Assembly: GCF_901827205.1 (NCBI RefSeq)
Contig: NZ_LR594675.1
Span: forward strand, 3,658,001-3,722,000
Length of the DNA: 64,000 nt
DNA from: Variovorax sp. PBS-H4
GTDB lineage: Bacteria; Pseudomonadota; Gammaproteobacteria; Burkholderiales; Burkholderiaceae_C
Direction: 5' to 3'
Below the pieces are notes generated by a model. The model did not search any database. It saw only the letters and a program-made list of their open reading frames with translations, and was not told the DNA's origin. Below, piece by piece: positions 1 to 9,118 of the stretch (its first letter is position 1; every line of letters starts with the position of its first letter). A program made the position numbers and the translations under genes.

Positions 1-622
1 CCGTGGCCGTGCGCCGCAAGGCCCTGAGATGGGCACCGCAGCCGAGTGCTTCGCCGATGTCTTCACCAAGGGTGCGGATGTACGTGCCCTTGCTCACGCT
101 GGCCAGGATCCGGATCTCGTTCGCCGACTGCTGGCTGAGCGCCAGCGTGTGGATCACGACATCGCGCGCCGCGCGCTCGATTTCGATCCCCTCGCGCGCG
201 TACTCGTAGAGCGCCTTGCCGTCCTTCTTGAGCGCGCTGTGCATCGGCGGCACCTGGCGCATCGGGCCGGTGAACTGCAACTGGACGCGCGCCAGGTCCG
301 CCGGCGTGACGGCAACGGGCCGCTGGTCGATGACTTCGCCCTCGGCATCGCCGGTGGAAGTCCGGACGCCCAGCCGGGCGGTCGCCTCGTAGGTCTTGTC
401 CGCGTCCAGATGCAGCTGGCTGAACTTGGTCGCCGCTCCGAAGCACAAGGGCAGCACACCGCTCGCAAGCGGATCGAGCGTGCCCGTGTGGCCTGCCTTC
501 TCGGCGCGCAGCAGCCACTTGGCCTTCTGCAAGGCCTGGTTGCTGGACAGCCCCAGCGGCTTGTCGAGCAGAAGCACCCCATGCACAGGGCGCCGCTGCA
601 CCCGTGTGCGTGGCGCGTTCAT
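1..622 (-). CDS. truB: tRNA pseudouridine(55) synthase TruB (C-terminal part outside window)
   Basis: TruB converts uridine 55 in the T-loop of tRNAs to pseudouridine. The reading frame starts with ATG at 622 (MNAPRTRVQRRPVHGVL) and stays open to the window edge, giving about 207 of the roughly 300 residues expected. The N-terminal motif LLLDKPLGLSSNQALQ and the catalytic motif GHTGTLDPLASGVLPLCFG are clear; the Asp in TLDP is the family's nucleophile. The start lies 2 bases after the rbfA stop, as last gene of the rimP-nusA-infB-rbfA-truB operon, so translational coupling is likely. The missing C-terminus, including any PUA domain, lies left of the window. Confidence 0.95.
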   Translation of the reverse strand, partial: MNAPRTRVQRRPVHGVLLLDKPLGLSSNQALQKAKWLLRAEKAGHTGTLDPLASGVLPLCFGAATKFSQLHLDADKTYEATARLGVRTSTGDAEGEVIDQRPVAVTPADLARVQLQFTGPMRQVPPMHSALKKDGKALYEYAREGIEIERAARDVVIHTLALSQQSANEIRILASVSKGTYIRTLGEDIGEALGCGAHLRALRRTAT

Positions 623-624
623 CC

Positions 625-996
625 TTAGTCGTCTTTGGAACGGGAGGCGACGGCCTGCGCAATCAGCGCATTCATGTCGGCGGCGCGCTCGGTAGTGCGG
701 TCGAACTGGAAGTGCAGCGTGGGCACCGTGTGGATGTGCAGGCGCTTGAAGAGGCCATTGCGCAGGAAGCCCGCCGCCTGGTTGAGCGCCTCGGTGGTCT
801 CCACCGGGTCGCCCACCAGCAGGCTGAAGAAGACCTTCGCATGCGCGTAGTCGGGCGTGACCTCGACCGCCTGGATCGTCACCATGCCCACCCGCGGATC
901 CTTGAGCTCGCGCGCGATCAGCTCCGTCAGATCGCGCTGGATCTGATCAGCGACCTTGAAGGCGCGATTGGGGGTTGCGGCTTTTCTCTTCGGCAT
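625..996 (-). CDS. rbfA: 30S ribosome-binding factor A
   Basis: RbfA binds the 30S subunit near the 5' end of 16S rRNA and helps late maturation and cold adaptation. The 123-residue product starts MPKRKAATPNRAFKVADQIQ and shows the family pattern: an N-terminal helix, LKDPRVGMVTIQAVEVTPD, then the KH-like core ending in HFQFDRTTERAADMNALI. The open frame extends upstream to 1128, but those residues are Ser/Arg-rich shadow sequence running into infB, so the Met at 996 is the start. It lies 28 bases after the infB stop inside the nusA operon and 2 bases before truB. Confidence 0.95.
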   Translation of the reverse strand: MPKRKAATPNRAFKVADQIQRDLTELIARELKDPRVGMVTIQAVEVTPDYAHAKVFFSLLVGDPVETTEALNQAAGFLRNGLFKRLHIHTVPTLHFQFDRTTERAADMNALIAQAVASRSKDD

Positions 997-1024
997 GGCC
1001 AGGATCGTGACGTCTTGGTACGCC

Positions 1025-3940
1025 TTACAACGTACGCGCGATCTCCTTGATCTCGAAGAACTCCAGCTGATCACCTTCCTTGATGTCGTTGTAGTTCTTG
1101 AGCTTGATACCGCACTCGAAGCCTTCACGCACCTCGCGCACGTCGTCCTTCATCCGCTTGAGCGACTCGAGTTCGCCCGTGTAGATGACCACGTTGTCGC
1201 GCAGCAGGCGGAAATGCGCGCTGCGGGTGACATAGCCCGACGTGACGTAGCAGCCAGCGACCGTGCCGATCTTGGAGGCAACGAACACGGTGCGGATCTC
1301 GGCCGACCCGATGATCTCTTCGCGCCGTTCGGGCGCCAGCATGCCGGCCATTGCCGTCTTCAGCTCGTCCACCGCGTCATAGATGATGCTGTAGTAGCTG
1401 ATGGCGACGTTGTTGCCCTCGGCCAGGCGGCGCGCGCCGGCGTCGGCCCGCACGTTGAAACCGATGACCGTGGCCTTCGAGGCAATCGCGAGGTTGATGT
1501 CCGACTCGCTGATGCCGCCCACTGCCGCGTACACCACCTGCACCTTGACCTCGTCGGTCGAGAGCTTGAGCAGCGACTGTGCGAGCGCTTCCTGCGAGCC
1601 CTGGACGTCGGCCTTGATGATGATGGGCAGAGTCTTGACCTCGGCGCCCAATTCCGAGAACACGTTCTCGAACTTGGCGGCCTGCTGCTTGGCCAGCTTG
1701 GTGTTGCGGAACTTGCCGGCGCGGTAGGTCGCGATCTCGCGCGCACGTCGCTCGTCGCCCATCACCATGAACTCGTCGCCGGCTTGCGGCACCTCCGTCA
1801 GGCCTTGGATCTCCACCGGGATCGAAGGACCGGCTTCCTTCGTGGGCTTGCCGTCCTCGTCCAGCATGGCGCGCACGCGGCCGTATGTCGAGCCGGCCAG
1901 CACCACGTCGCCGATCTTGAGCGTGCCGGATTGCACCAGCACAGTTGCGACGGGGCCGCGCCCCTTGTCGAGCTGCGCTTCGATCACGAGGCCCTTGGCG
2001 GCCGCATCGACCGGTGCCTTGAGCTCCAGCACCTCGGCCTGCAGCAGCACCTGCTCCAGCAGATCGTCCACGCCCTGGCCGGTCTTGGCGGACACCGACA
2101 CGAAGGGGGTGTCGCCGCCGTACTCCTCAGGCACTACCTGCTCGGCCACCAGTTCCTGCTTGACGCGGTCGAGGTTGGCATCAGGCTTGTCGATCTTGTT
2201 GATCGCCACCACGATCGGCACGTTGGCCGCCTTGGCGTGGCTGATCGCTTCCTTGGTCTGGGGCATGACGCCGTCGTCCGCTGCCACCACCAGGATCACG
2301 ATGTCGGTCGCCTGCGCGCCGCGGGCTCGCATGGCGGTGAAGGCCTCGTGGCCCGGCGTGTCGAGGAAGGACACCATGCCTCGCTCGGTCTGAACGTGGT
2401 AGGCACCGATGTGCTGCGTGATGCCGCCAGCCTCGCCCGCAGCGACCTTGGTGCGGCGGATGTAGTCCAGCAGCGAGGTCTTGCCGTGGTCGACGTGACC
2501 CATCACGGTCACGACCGGCGCGCGCGGCAGCGCCTCGGCGAGTTGAGCCGAAACGTCCTCATCGGTGAAGGCCTCGGGATCGTCCAGCGCGGCGACGACC
2601 GCGCTATGGCCCATTTCCTCCACGATGATCATCGCGGTGTCCTGGTCCAGCGATTGATTGATGGTTGCCATCTGCCCCAGCTTCATCAACTGCTTGATGA
2701 CCTCAGAGGCCTTGACCGCCATCTTGTGCGCCAGCTCGGAAACCGTGATGGTTTCGGGCACGTGCACTTCAAGCACGCGCGCCTCGACCGGCGCTGCCTG
2801 TACTCGTTCTTCCTGGCCGCCACGGTCATTGCCCCGACGTCCGCGCGGACCTCCACGCCAGTTGCCGCGGCCAACGCCGCCGCTGGCATCTCCACGGGTC
2901 TTGATTTCCTTCTTCTTGGCGGTGTCGCCCGCCCAGCTCGACGAGAGCTTGGCCGACTTGACTTCCTTGCCAGCGCCCGGAGCCGCTGCACCGGGTGCAC
3001 CCGGCGCCGCGGTGCGAGCAGCCGGCGCGGTCGGCTTGTGCAGCGTGCCCTTGACGCCTGCCGCCTTGGCTTCCTGCGCGACCTTCTCAGGCGCCTTGTG
3101 CGGCACCAGCACGCGGGCAGGCGCATTCATCATGGCGCGTATGGCTTCCGCCTCGGCCAGCGCCTTGCGGCGACGTTCGTCGAGGTCCTTGGCACGGGCG
3201 GCTTCCTCATCGGCCCGCGCTTTCGATTCGGCAGCCGCCTTGACCTTGGCGTCTTCCTTGACCTGGGCAGCGGCAGCTTCGGCAGCGGCCTTGCGGTCGG
3301 CCACGGCAGGGGCTTCCTCGGGCGCTTCGGGTGCGCCCTCGGTCACGGCGGCTGCGGCCTTTTCCGCGGCGGCCTTCGCACGCGCGGCGCGGGCCTGCTG
3401 CTCTACCTGTTCGGCACGCTCGGCCTTCTCGCGCTCGCGTGCCTCGGCTTCCTCGCGCAGACGGCGCTTTTCGACCAGCTCTTCCTCCTGGCGGCGGATC
3501 AGCTCGGCCTGGCGGCGCGCCTCTTCCTCGCGGCGTGCGAGTTCGGCTTCGTCGACGCGCGGCGCGGCGGGCTCGGCGGCGGACGGCGCAGGAACGTCGG
3601 CAACCCCCCTCACGGGCTCGGGCGTTGCCGGATGTCCCTCGTCGCGCTGGATGAAGGTGCGCTTCTTGCGCACTTCGACCTGGATCGTGCGCGCGCGCCC
3701 GGTGGCGTCGGCCTGCTTGATCTCCGTGGTCGATTTCTTCGTCAGCGTGATCTTCTTGCGCTCAGGCTCGACCGTGCCATGGCTGGCCTTCAGGAAGCCA
3801 AGCAGGCGCTGCTTGTCCGCTTCGGTAAGTGCGTCGGTGACGGCGGCCTTGGGCACGCCCGCGCTCTTGAGCTGGTCAAGCAGGATTTCGGGCGTCTTCT
3901 TGAGCTCGTTCGCGAACTCGGCGACAGTGGTACTGGACAT
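1025..3940 (-). CDS. infB: translation initiation factor IF-2
   Basis: IF-2 is the GTPase that places fMet-tRNA on the 30S subunit and promotes subunit joining. The 971-residue product has an N-terminal IF2_N domain (residues 1-52, MSSTTVAEFANELKK), then a long Ala/Glu/Lys/Arg-rich charged segment to about residue 380, a second IF2_N-like region near 400-450 (PETITVSELAHKMAV), and the G domain with G1 GHVDHGKT at 481-488, then DTPGHE and NKID. Domains II-IV follow. The length suits long-form betaproteobacterial IF-2. It sits between nusA (24-base gap) and rbfA in the conserved operon. Confidence 0.98.
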   Translation of the reverse strand: MSSTTVAEFANELKKTPEILLDQLKSAGVPKAAVTDALTEADKQRLLGFLKASHGTVEPERKKITLTKKSTTEIKQADATGRARTIQVEVRKKRTFIQRDEGHPATPEPVRGVADVPAPSAAEPAAPRVDEAELARREEEARRQAELIRRQEEELVEKRRLREEAEAREREKAERAEQVEQQARAARAKAAAEKAAAAVTEGAPEAPEEAPAVADRKAAAEAAAAQVKEDAKVKAAAESKARADEEAARAKDLDERRRKALAEAEAIRAMMNAPARVLVPHKAPEKVAQEAKAAGVKGTLHKPTAPAARTAAPGAPGAAAPGAGKEVKSAKLSSSWAGDTAKKKEIKTRGDASGGVGRGNWRGGPRGRRGNDRGGQEERVQAAPVEARVLEVHVPETITVSELAHKMAVKASEVIKQLMKLGQMATINQSLDQDTAMIIVEEMGHSAVVAALDDPEAFTDEDVSAQLAEALPRAPVVTVMGHVDHGKTSLLDYIRRTKVAAGEAGGITQHIGAYHVQTERGMVSFLDTPGHEAFTAMRARGAQATDIVILVVAADDGVMPQTKEAISHAKAANVPIVVAINKIDKPDANLDRVKQELVAEQVVPEEYGGDTPFVSVSAKTGQGVDDLLEQVLLQAEVLELKAPVDAAAKGLVIEAQLDKGRGPVATVLVQSGTLKIGDVVLAGSTYGRVRAMLDEDGKPTKEAGPSIPVEIQGLTEVPQAGDEFMVMGDERRAREIATYRAGKFRNTKLAKQQAAKFENVFSELGAEVKTLPIIIKADVQGSQEALAQSLLKLSTDEVKVQVVYAAVGGISESDINLAIASKATVIGFNVRADAGARRLAEGNNVAISYYSIIYDAVDELKTAMAGMLAPERREEIIGSAEIRTVFVASKIGTVAGCYVTSGYVTRSAHFRLLRDNVVIYTGELESLKRMKDDVREVREGFECGIKLKNYNDIKEGDQLEFFEIKEIARTL

Positions 3941-3964
3941 ATTGCTTTCGTGCCTCCATGACCA

Positions 3965-5449
3965 TCACTCTTGGCCAGCGAACCAGTGTTCGCGGGCCTT
4001 CAAGATCAGATTCTTGGCTTCATCGGCGCTCTGGCCGGTGATTTCGGTGAGTTCGTCGACCGCGAGGTCGGCAAGGTCGTCGCGCGTGTGCACGCCCGCC
4101 TCGGCCAGCTTCGGGATCAGGGCGGGGTCGAGGCCCGCAAGATCGCGCAGGTCCTGCGAGACGCTCTCGACGTTCTCTTCCCGGGCGATTTCCATGGTGA
4201 GCAGCGCATCCTTGGCGCGCGAACGCAGCTCGTTGATCGTGTCCTCGTCGAAGCTCTCGATCTCGAGCAGCTCGGAGATCGGCACGTAGGCCACCTCCTC
4301 CAGGCTGGTAAAGCCCTCGGAGATCAGGATGTCGGCGATCTCTTCATCGACGTCCAGCTTCTCCATGAAGAGCTTGCGACTGGCGTCGGTCTCGGTCGCC
4401 TGCTTCTGGGCAGACTCGTTGGCATCCATGATGTTGATCTTCCACCCGGTCAGGTCGGAAGCGAGCCGCACGTTCTGGCCGCCGCGGCCGATGGCGATGG
4501 CGAGGTTTTCCTCGTCGACCACCACATCCATGGCGTGCTTTTCCTCGTCGACCACGATCGAGGAAACGTTGGCCGGCGCCAGTGCGCCGATCACGAACTG
4601 GGCCGGGTCTTCGCTCCACAGGACGATGTCCACGCGCTCGCCGGCGAGCTCGTTGGTGACTGCGTTGACGCGCGTGCCGCGCACGCCGACGCAGGTGCCG
4701 ATCGGGTCGACCCGCTTGTCGTGCGAAAGCACGGCAATCTTGGCGCGGGAGCCGGGGTCGCGGGCACAGCTCTTGATCTCAAGCAGGCCCTGCTCGATCT
4801 CGGGCACCTCCTGGCGGAACAGCTCGATCATGAACTCAGGTGCCGCGCGCGACAGGATGATGGGCGCGCCACGTAGCGTCAGGTCGACTTCCATGATCAT
4901 CGCCCGCACACGGTCGCCGTTGCGCAGGTTCTCCTTGGAGATCATCTCGCTGCGGCGCAAGCGCCCTTCGACGCGGCCCGCCTCGACGATGATGTCGCCC
5001 TTGTCCAGGCGCTTGACGGTGCCGGTGAAGATCTTCTCGCCGCGCGACATGAAGTCGTTGAGCAGCATTTCGCGCTCGGCGTCGCGGATCTTCTGCAGGA
5101 TGACCTGCTTGGCCGCCATCGCACCGATGCGCCCGATCGGTACCGAATCCACGGACTCCTCGATGTACTCGTCGACCTCGATGTCGGGCATCTCTTCCTT
5201 AGCCTCGAACAGCAGGATCTCCTGGTCGGGCAACTGCAGGCCGGCCTCGTCGGGCACCACGTGCCAGCGACGGAAGGTCTCGTAGTCGCCACTGTCGCGA
5301 TCCACCGCAACACGGATGTCCACATCGCCCGGGTAGAGCTTCTTGGTGGCTTGCGCCAAGGCGGACTCGACCGCGCCGAAGACGACGTCGCGCTCGACGT
5401 TCTTCTCGCGCGAGATCGCATCCACCAACATCAACATTTCGCGATTCAT
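3965..5449 (-). CDS. nusA: transcription termination/antitermination factor NusA
   Basis: NusA binds RNA polymerase and nascent RNA and controls pausing, Rho-independent termination and rRNA antitermination. From ATG at 5449 (MNREMLMLVDAISREKN) the product is 494 residues, the usual proteobacterial length. The N-terminal domain is followed by an S1 domain, the KH pair (GVRGTRVNAVTNELAGERVD and AIGRGGQNVRLASDLTGW), and the two acidic C-terminal helix-hairpin-helix repeats found in proteobacterial NusA (LISEGFTSLEEVAYV and LAEAGVHTRDDLADLA). The frame is open further upstream through rimP; a second in-frame Met seven codons upstream (MNKESGG) is possible but less typical. It is second in the operon, 17 bases after rimP. 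Confidence 0.97.
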   Translation of the reverse strand: MNREMLMLVDAISREKNVERDVVFGAVESALAQATKKLYPGDVDIRVAVDRDSGDYETFRRWHVVPDEAGLQLPDQEILLFEAKEEMPDIEVDEYIEESVDSVPIGRIGAMAAKQVILQKIRDAEREMLLNDFMSRGEKIFTGTVKRLDKGDIIVEAGRVEGRLRRSEMISKENLRNGDRVRAMIMEVDLTLRGAPIILSRAAPEFMIELFRQEVPEIEQGLLEIKSCARDPGSRAKIAVLSHDKRVDPIGTCVGVRGTRVNAVTNELAGERVDIVLWSEDPAQFVIGALAPANVSSIVVDEEKHAMDVVVDEENLAIAIGRGGQNVRLASDLTGWKINIMDANESAQKQATETDASRKLFMEKLDVDEEIADILISEGFTSLEEVAYVPISELLEIESFDEDTINELRSRAKDALLTMEIAREENVESVSQDLRDLAGLDPALIPKLAEAGVHTRDDLADLAVDELTEITGQSADEAKNLILKAREHWFAGQE

Positions 5450-5466
5450 GCCACCACTCTCCTTGT

Positions 5467-6090
5467 TCATTCCGACGCTGTCATGTCGGGTTTGGGCCTG
5501 CGGCCCTTGAAATCCACGATCGGGGCGAGCCGCGCCTCGCGCACCTCGTCCAGGGTAAAGCCCAGCGCCTGCATTGCGGCGGGCGCGCGCTTCCTGCTGA
5601 TCTTCTGCCCGGGCTTGGGCGCCGTCTTTCCTTCGGGCTCCTGCGCCCAGACGATCTGCCAGGCCTGGGACCCCTCGGCCCCTGCGGCCCGTTCCAGCGT
5701 GCCGCGAAACTTCTTGCGGTTGGCTGCTACCTGGCCACCCGCGGCGGCGCCCATGGGCGCCTTGAGCGTGATGTCGATCACCTCGCCGACGAAACGTTCG
5801 AAATCCTGCGCATTGCGCAGCGGCCGGTCGATCCCGGGAGAAGAAACCTCGAGCCGCTTGTAATCGATGCTCTCCACTTCCAGCGCGAACTGCAGCTGGC
5901 GGGTAACCTTCTCGCAATCCTCGACGGTGACGAGAACCTCCGGCGCGCCGGCCGCCGCTGCGTCCGATGTGGGGCCGCTCCAAGGCAAATCAATCGTGAC
6001 ACGCAGCAGTCCTCCCGCCGAGCGTTCGATCTCGACCAGGTCGTAGCCGAGGCCGGCCACGGTTCGTTCCACTGTCTGCTGCAATGCCAC
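5467..6090 (-). CDS. rimP: ribosome maturation factor RimP
   Basis: RimP assists 30S maturation and is normally first in the nusA-infB operon, as here. I place the start at a GTG (6090, VALQQTVERTVAGLGYDLVE), because the family begins at this point and AGAAGG lies about 12 bases upstream. The frame can be read from 6162, but the extra residues (MVEAFFRGAGRAAH) are not family-like. The product is about 207 residues, longer than the 150-170 of many RimPs, because of an Ala/Gly/Pro insert after IDLPWSGPTSD and a basic C-terminal stretch (AANRKKFRGTLE; KISRKRAPAAMQ). The core SPGIDRPLRNAQDFERFVG is strongly conserved. Confidence 0.92.
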   Translation of the reverse strand: MALQQTVERTVAGLGYDLVEIERSAGGLLRVTIDLPWSGPTSDAAAAGAPEVLVTVEDCEKVTRQLQFALEVESIDYKRLEVSSPGIDRPLRNAQDFERFVGEVIDITLKAPMGAAAGGQVAANRKKFRGTLERAAGAEGSQAWQIVWAQEPEGKTAPKPGQKISRKRAPAAMQALGFTLDEVREARLAPIVDFKGRRPKPDMTASE

Positions 6091-6162
6091 GTGCTTGGGT
6101 GCGCCTTCTGCGTGTGCTCGGTGCGCCGCCCGCCCAGCGCCCCGAAAAAATGCTTCGACCAA

Positions 6163-6194
6163 TAAAAAACGGGCGGTAGGTACCCGCCCGTTTG
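6163..6194 (-). terminator. Rho-independent terminator between the MFS gene and rimP
   Basis: Read on the minus strand, a 10-bp stem (AAACGGGCGG pairing with CCGCCCGTTT, loop of 7) is followed by a run of six T. It lies after the stop of the MFS gene (6242) and before rimP. It should end transcription from upstream, so rimP-truB probably starts from its own promoter in the roughly 70 bases between the hairpin and the rimP GTG. Confidence 0.8.
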
Positions 6195-6241
6195 GTCGTG
6201 AGCCTCGAATTATATGCCAAAGGTGTCAGTAAGCGCTCCTT

Positions 6242-7447
6242 TTACGCGGCAAAGGCGCCTGCCGGCCTCCTTGCGCGCCACCAGACACAGGCGAACAGCA
6301 GCGCGCCAAGCGCCAGCACCGCAGCAGCCGCCAACAGCGGGACGGTGAAGGACCCCGTACGCTGGGCCAGGGGGGCGGCGAAGAGCGGCCCCAGGATCTG
6401 CCCGACCCCATAGGACGCAGTCGCATACCCGATCAGCCCCGACGCAGCGTTGCCTCGAAGGCGGCGCGCCTCCCGCACTGCGAACAGGCTGATTGCCGTG
6501 AACGGCAGGCCCAGCAGCAGGCTGCCCAGCATGAAGCCGCCGATGCTCGGCCAGGCGACCGACAGCAGCACTCCGAGTGCCTGCAGCCCATAGGCGAGGG
6601 CAAGCAGCAGACGGTTGTCCCACCGGACGGGCGCCCGGGCGCCGATCAGCGCACCGGGAACCACCGCCAGACCAACCAGCGGCCAGAAGAAGTCGGGCCA
6701 GGACGAGCCCGGCAGCGCTTGGCGCGCAATGACGGGCAGGAAGGTCGCAGTAATGATGTAGCCGAAGCCGGCGAGGCTGTACAGCGCGACCAGCCACCGC
6801 GCGTCCGCGCGGGCGGCGGTGAGGTCGGCGGGTCCGGCAGGGGCCGCGCCTGTCGGCGCAGTGCGCGCCAAGGCATGTGCACCGTCGCCGAAGATGCGCC
6901 AGACGCCGACGATCAGCACCACGGACAGCAATCCGAAGCCGATCCAGCCCGCCGCCGAGCCCCAATGTCCGACGGCGCCGCCCAGCAGCCCCGTGAGGGC
7001 GATACCGATCCCCGGGCCTGTGTAGATCACCCCCTGCAACGTTGGCGCGTGCGTTTCGGCCAGGCGCCTGAGCCCCCAGCCCGACGCGAAGACGAAGGTC
7101 CAGGCGCTCACGACGCCGGCGGCCGTGCGCAGAATGCCCCAGGCGGCAAAATTGTCCCAGAGCCCCATCCCCAGCAGCAGCGCCGCTGTGGCAACCAGGC
7201 CGCAGCGCACCATGGTGGCAGCCTCGATCCGGATCACCGCACAGGACAGCGCGCCCACAAAATAGCCCAGGTAGTTGAGCGAGGCCAGCAGTCCGCCCGC
7301 CTCCAGCCCCACCTTTCCCTCGTGCAGCATGATCGGCAGCAAGGGCGTGAAGGCAAATCGCCCGAGGCCCATCGCCACGGCCAGGGCCACCATGCAGGCC
7401 AGCGCTGCGCGCCATGCGGCACGCCGGTCGCTTCCGATTGTCGACAT
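6242..7447 (-). CDS. YbfB/YjiJ-family MFS transporter
   Basis: This 401-residue inner-membrane protein has about twelve hydrophobic segments. Its opening, ACMVALAVAMGLGRFAFTPL followed by LLPIMLHEG, is the signature of the YbfB/YjiJ branch of the major facilitator superfamily. These are secondary transporters, usually thought to be exporters, with unknown substrates. LGYFVGALSC and the second-half repeat ILGPLFAAPLAQRTGSFTVP support a complete 12-TM fold. It lies 24 bases after yejF on the same strand and may be the last gene of the yej transcript; a hairpin terminator follows it. Nothing in the sequence fixes the substrate. Confidence 0.85.
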   Translation of the reverse strand: MSTIGSDRRAAWRAALACMVALAVAMGLGRFAFTPLLPIMLHEGKVGLEAGGLLASLNYLGYFVGALSCAVIRIEAATMVRCGLVATAALLLGMGLWDNFAAWGILRTAAGVVSAWTFVFASGWGLRRLAETHAPTLQGVIYTGPGIGIALTGLLGGAVGHWGSAAGWIGFGLLSVVLIVGVWRIFGDGAHALARTAPTGAAPAGPADLTAARADARWLVALYSLAGFGYIITATFLPVIARQALPGSSWPDFFWPLVGLAVVPGALIGARAPVRWDNRLLLALAYGLQALGVLLSVAWPSIGGFMLGSLLLGLPFTAISLFAVREARRLRGNAASGLIGYATASYGVGQILGPLFAAPLAQRTGSFTVPLLAAAAVLALGALLFACVWWRARRPAGAFAA

Positions 7448-7471
7448 TGATCTGTTTCCGGGTTCTCTCGA

Positions 7472-9118
7472 TCAGCCAGCGGCCGCGGCCACGAGCTTCT
7501 GCGTATAGGGATGCTCCGGCGCATCGAGGACGCGAAGGGCAGCGCCGCACTCGAGGATTGCGCCATCCTTCATCACGATGACCTGGTGCGCCATGGCCCG
7601 AATCACCTCGACATCGTGCGTGATCAGCAGGTAGCTCAGGCCCCGCTCGCGCTGCAGGCGCTGGAGCAGCCCCAGCACCTGTTTCTGAATGGTAACGTCG
7701 AGGGCGCTGGTGGGCTCGTCGAGCACCAGGAGCCGCGGCCCGACGATCAGGGCCCGCGCGATGGCCAGGCGCTGCCGCTGGCCACCGGAGAATTCGTGGG
7801 GATAGCGCGCGAGGAGCGACGGGAACTGCGCCTCTGTCAGACCCACATCAGCCAAGGCTTCGAGCGCGCGCACGCGGCGGCCGGCAATGTCGAGCTCGGG
7901 TGCATGCACCGTCAGGCCTTCGCCGACGATCTGCTCCACCGTCATGCGCGGCGAGAGCGAGGAGAACGGGTCTTGGAACACCACTTGCATCTGCCGCCGC
8001 AGCGCGCGGTCGCTCGCCCTGCCGCTGTTCCAGCGCTTGCCCTCGACGCCGAGGCTACCGCTGTGCTTGAGCAGTCCCAACGCGGCCAGGGCGAGGGTCG
8101 ACTTGCCTGAGCCCGACTCCCCCACTACCCCCAGGGTCTCCCCTGCTCCAATGCGAAAGTCGGCGCCTTGTACTGCTACGAACTCGCCCTTGCGAAACCA
8201 GCCGGCGAAGCCGGGGATCGAGACCGGATAGCCCACCCGCAGGGCTTGGGCCTCCAGCACCGGCGGCTCCTGCCGAGGGGGCACGGGCGGCACATCGCGG
8301 GCTGGCCGGCTGTCGATCAGCTTGCGGGTGTAGGGATGCTGCGGGGCGCCGAACACGTCGGCCACGGCGCCCTGTTCGACGATGTACCCGTTTTCCATCA
8401 CCGCCACCCGGTCTGCGAAGCGGCGCACCATGTTGAGGTCGTGCGTGATCAGCAGCACGGCCATTCGGTGTTTGTCCTGGAGTTCGGCCAGCAGGTCCAG
8501 AATCTGTGCCCGCACGGTCACGTCGAGCGCCGTGGTGGGTTCGTCGGCGAGCAGCAGGCGCGGCTTGCAGGCCAATGCCATGGCGATCATGGCGCGCTGG
8601 CGCTGGCCACCCGACAGCTGGTGCGGAAATGCCCGCGCACGTCGCGCCGGCTCAGGGATGCCGGTGTCGGCCAGGAGCTGGACCGCTGCCTCCTGCGCCG
8701 CATGCCTGGGCAGCGCCTCGTGCGTTTCCAGGACCTCGGCAATCTGGTCGCCCACGGTGTAGAGCGCGTTCAGCGCCGTCATCGGCTCCTGGAAGATCAT
8801 CGCGATCTCCTTGCCGCGAATGGCACGCAGCTCACGCTCCCGCAGCGACAACAGATCGCGCGCGCCTGCGCCCTCCTCTGCGCCTGCCAGGCGCGCGCGG
8901 CCGGACACCTCGGCGTTCTGGACCAGCCGAAGAAGACTCAGCGCAGTGACGGTCTTCCCCGAGCCCGATTCACCCACCAGGGCCAGCTTTTCTCCAGGCG
9001 CGATGCCGAAGTCGATCCCATGAACGACCTCTTTGCCGCCAAAGGCCACGCGCAGGCCCCGGACCTCGAGCAAGGCGGCGCTCATGGCTTGCTTGGGCCA
9101 GCCCGGCGCGGTGCTCAT
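7472..9118 (-). CDS. yejF: peptide ABC transporter, fused double ATPase (YejF)
   Basis: YejF powers the YejABEF importer of oligopeptides (and, in enterics, microcin C). The 548-residue product holds two full nucleotide-binding domains: the first with Walker A GESGSGKTVTALSLLR, signature LSGGQRQRAMIAMALA and Walker B LLLADEPTTALD; the second with GESGSGKSTLALAALG, FSGGQRQRLAIARAL and LLVLDEPTSALD. Both carry the H-loop ITHD. The ATG at 9118 overlaps the yejE stop (ATGA), which argues for translational coupling and decides the start; a second Met 11 codons in (MSAALLEVRG) is less likely. It is the last yej gene, with the MFS gene after it. Confidence 0.95.
   Translation of the reverse strand: MSTAPGWPKQAMSAALLEVRGLRVAFGGKEVVHGIDFGIAPGEKLALVGESGSGKTVTALSLLRLVQNAEVSGRARLAGAEEGAGARDLLSLRERELRAIRGKEIAMIFQEPMTALNALYTVGDQIAEVLETHEALPRHAAQEAAVQLLADTGIPEPARRARAFPHQLSGGQRQRAMIAMALACKPRLLLADEPTTALDVTVRAQILDLLAELQDKHRMAVLLITHDLNMVRRFADRVAVMENGYIVEQGAVADVFGAPQHPYTRKLIDSRPARDVPPVPPRQEPPVLEAQALRVGYPVSIPGFAGWFRKGEFVAVQGADFRIGAGETLGVVGESGSGKSTLALAALGLLKHSGSLGVEGKRWNSGRASDRALRRQMQVVFQDPFSSLSPRMTVEQIVGEGLTVHAPELDIAGRRVRALEALADVGLTEAQFPSLLARYPHEFSGGQRQRLAIARALIVGPRLLVLDEPTSALDVTIQKQVLGLLQRLQRERGLSYLLITHDVEVIRAMAHQVIVMKDGAILECGAALRVLDAPEHPYTQKLVAAAAG

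Noticed and set aside
956..3961. 1001-residue open frame on the plus strand opposite infB
   Set aside because: High-GC shadow of infB. Its composition (His/Leu/Arg/Asp-rich) is that of antisense, and infB is unmistakable on the other strand. Similar long antisense frames elsewhere (for example 31306-34854, 37267-39594, 39588-42293) were dropped for the same reason.
5450..6162. Longer N-termini for nusA (to 5983) and rimP (to 6162)
   Set aside because: The added residues are out of family and overlap neighbouring genes or the terminator region; family starts at 5449 and 6090 fit better.
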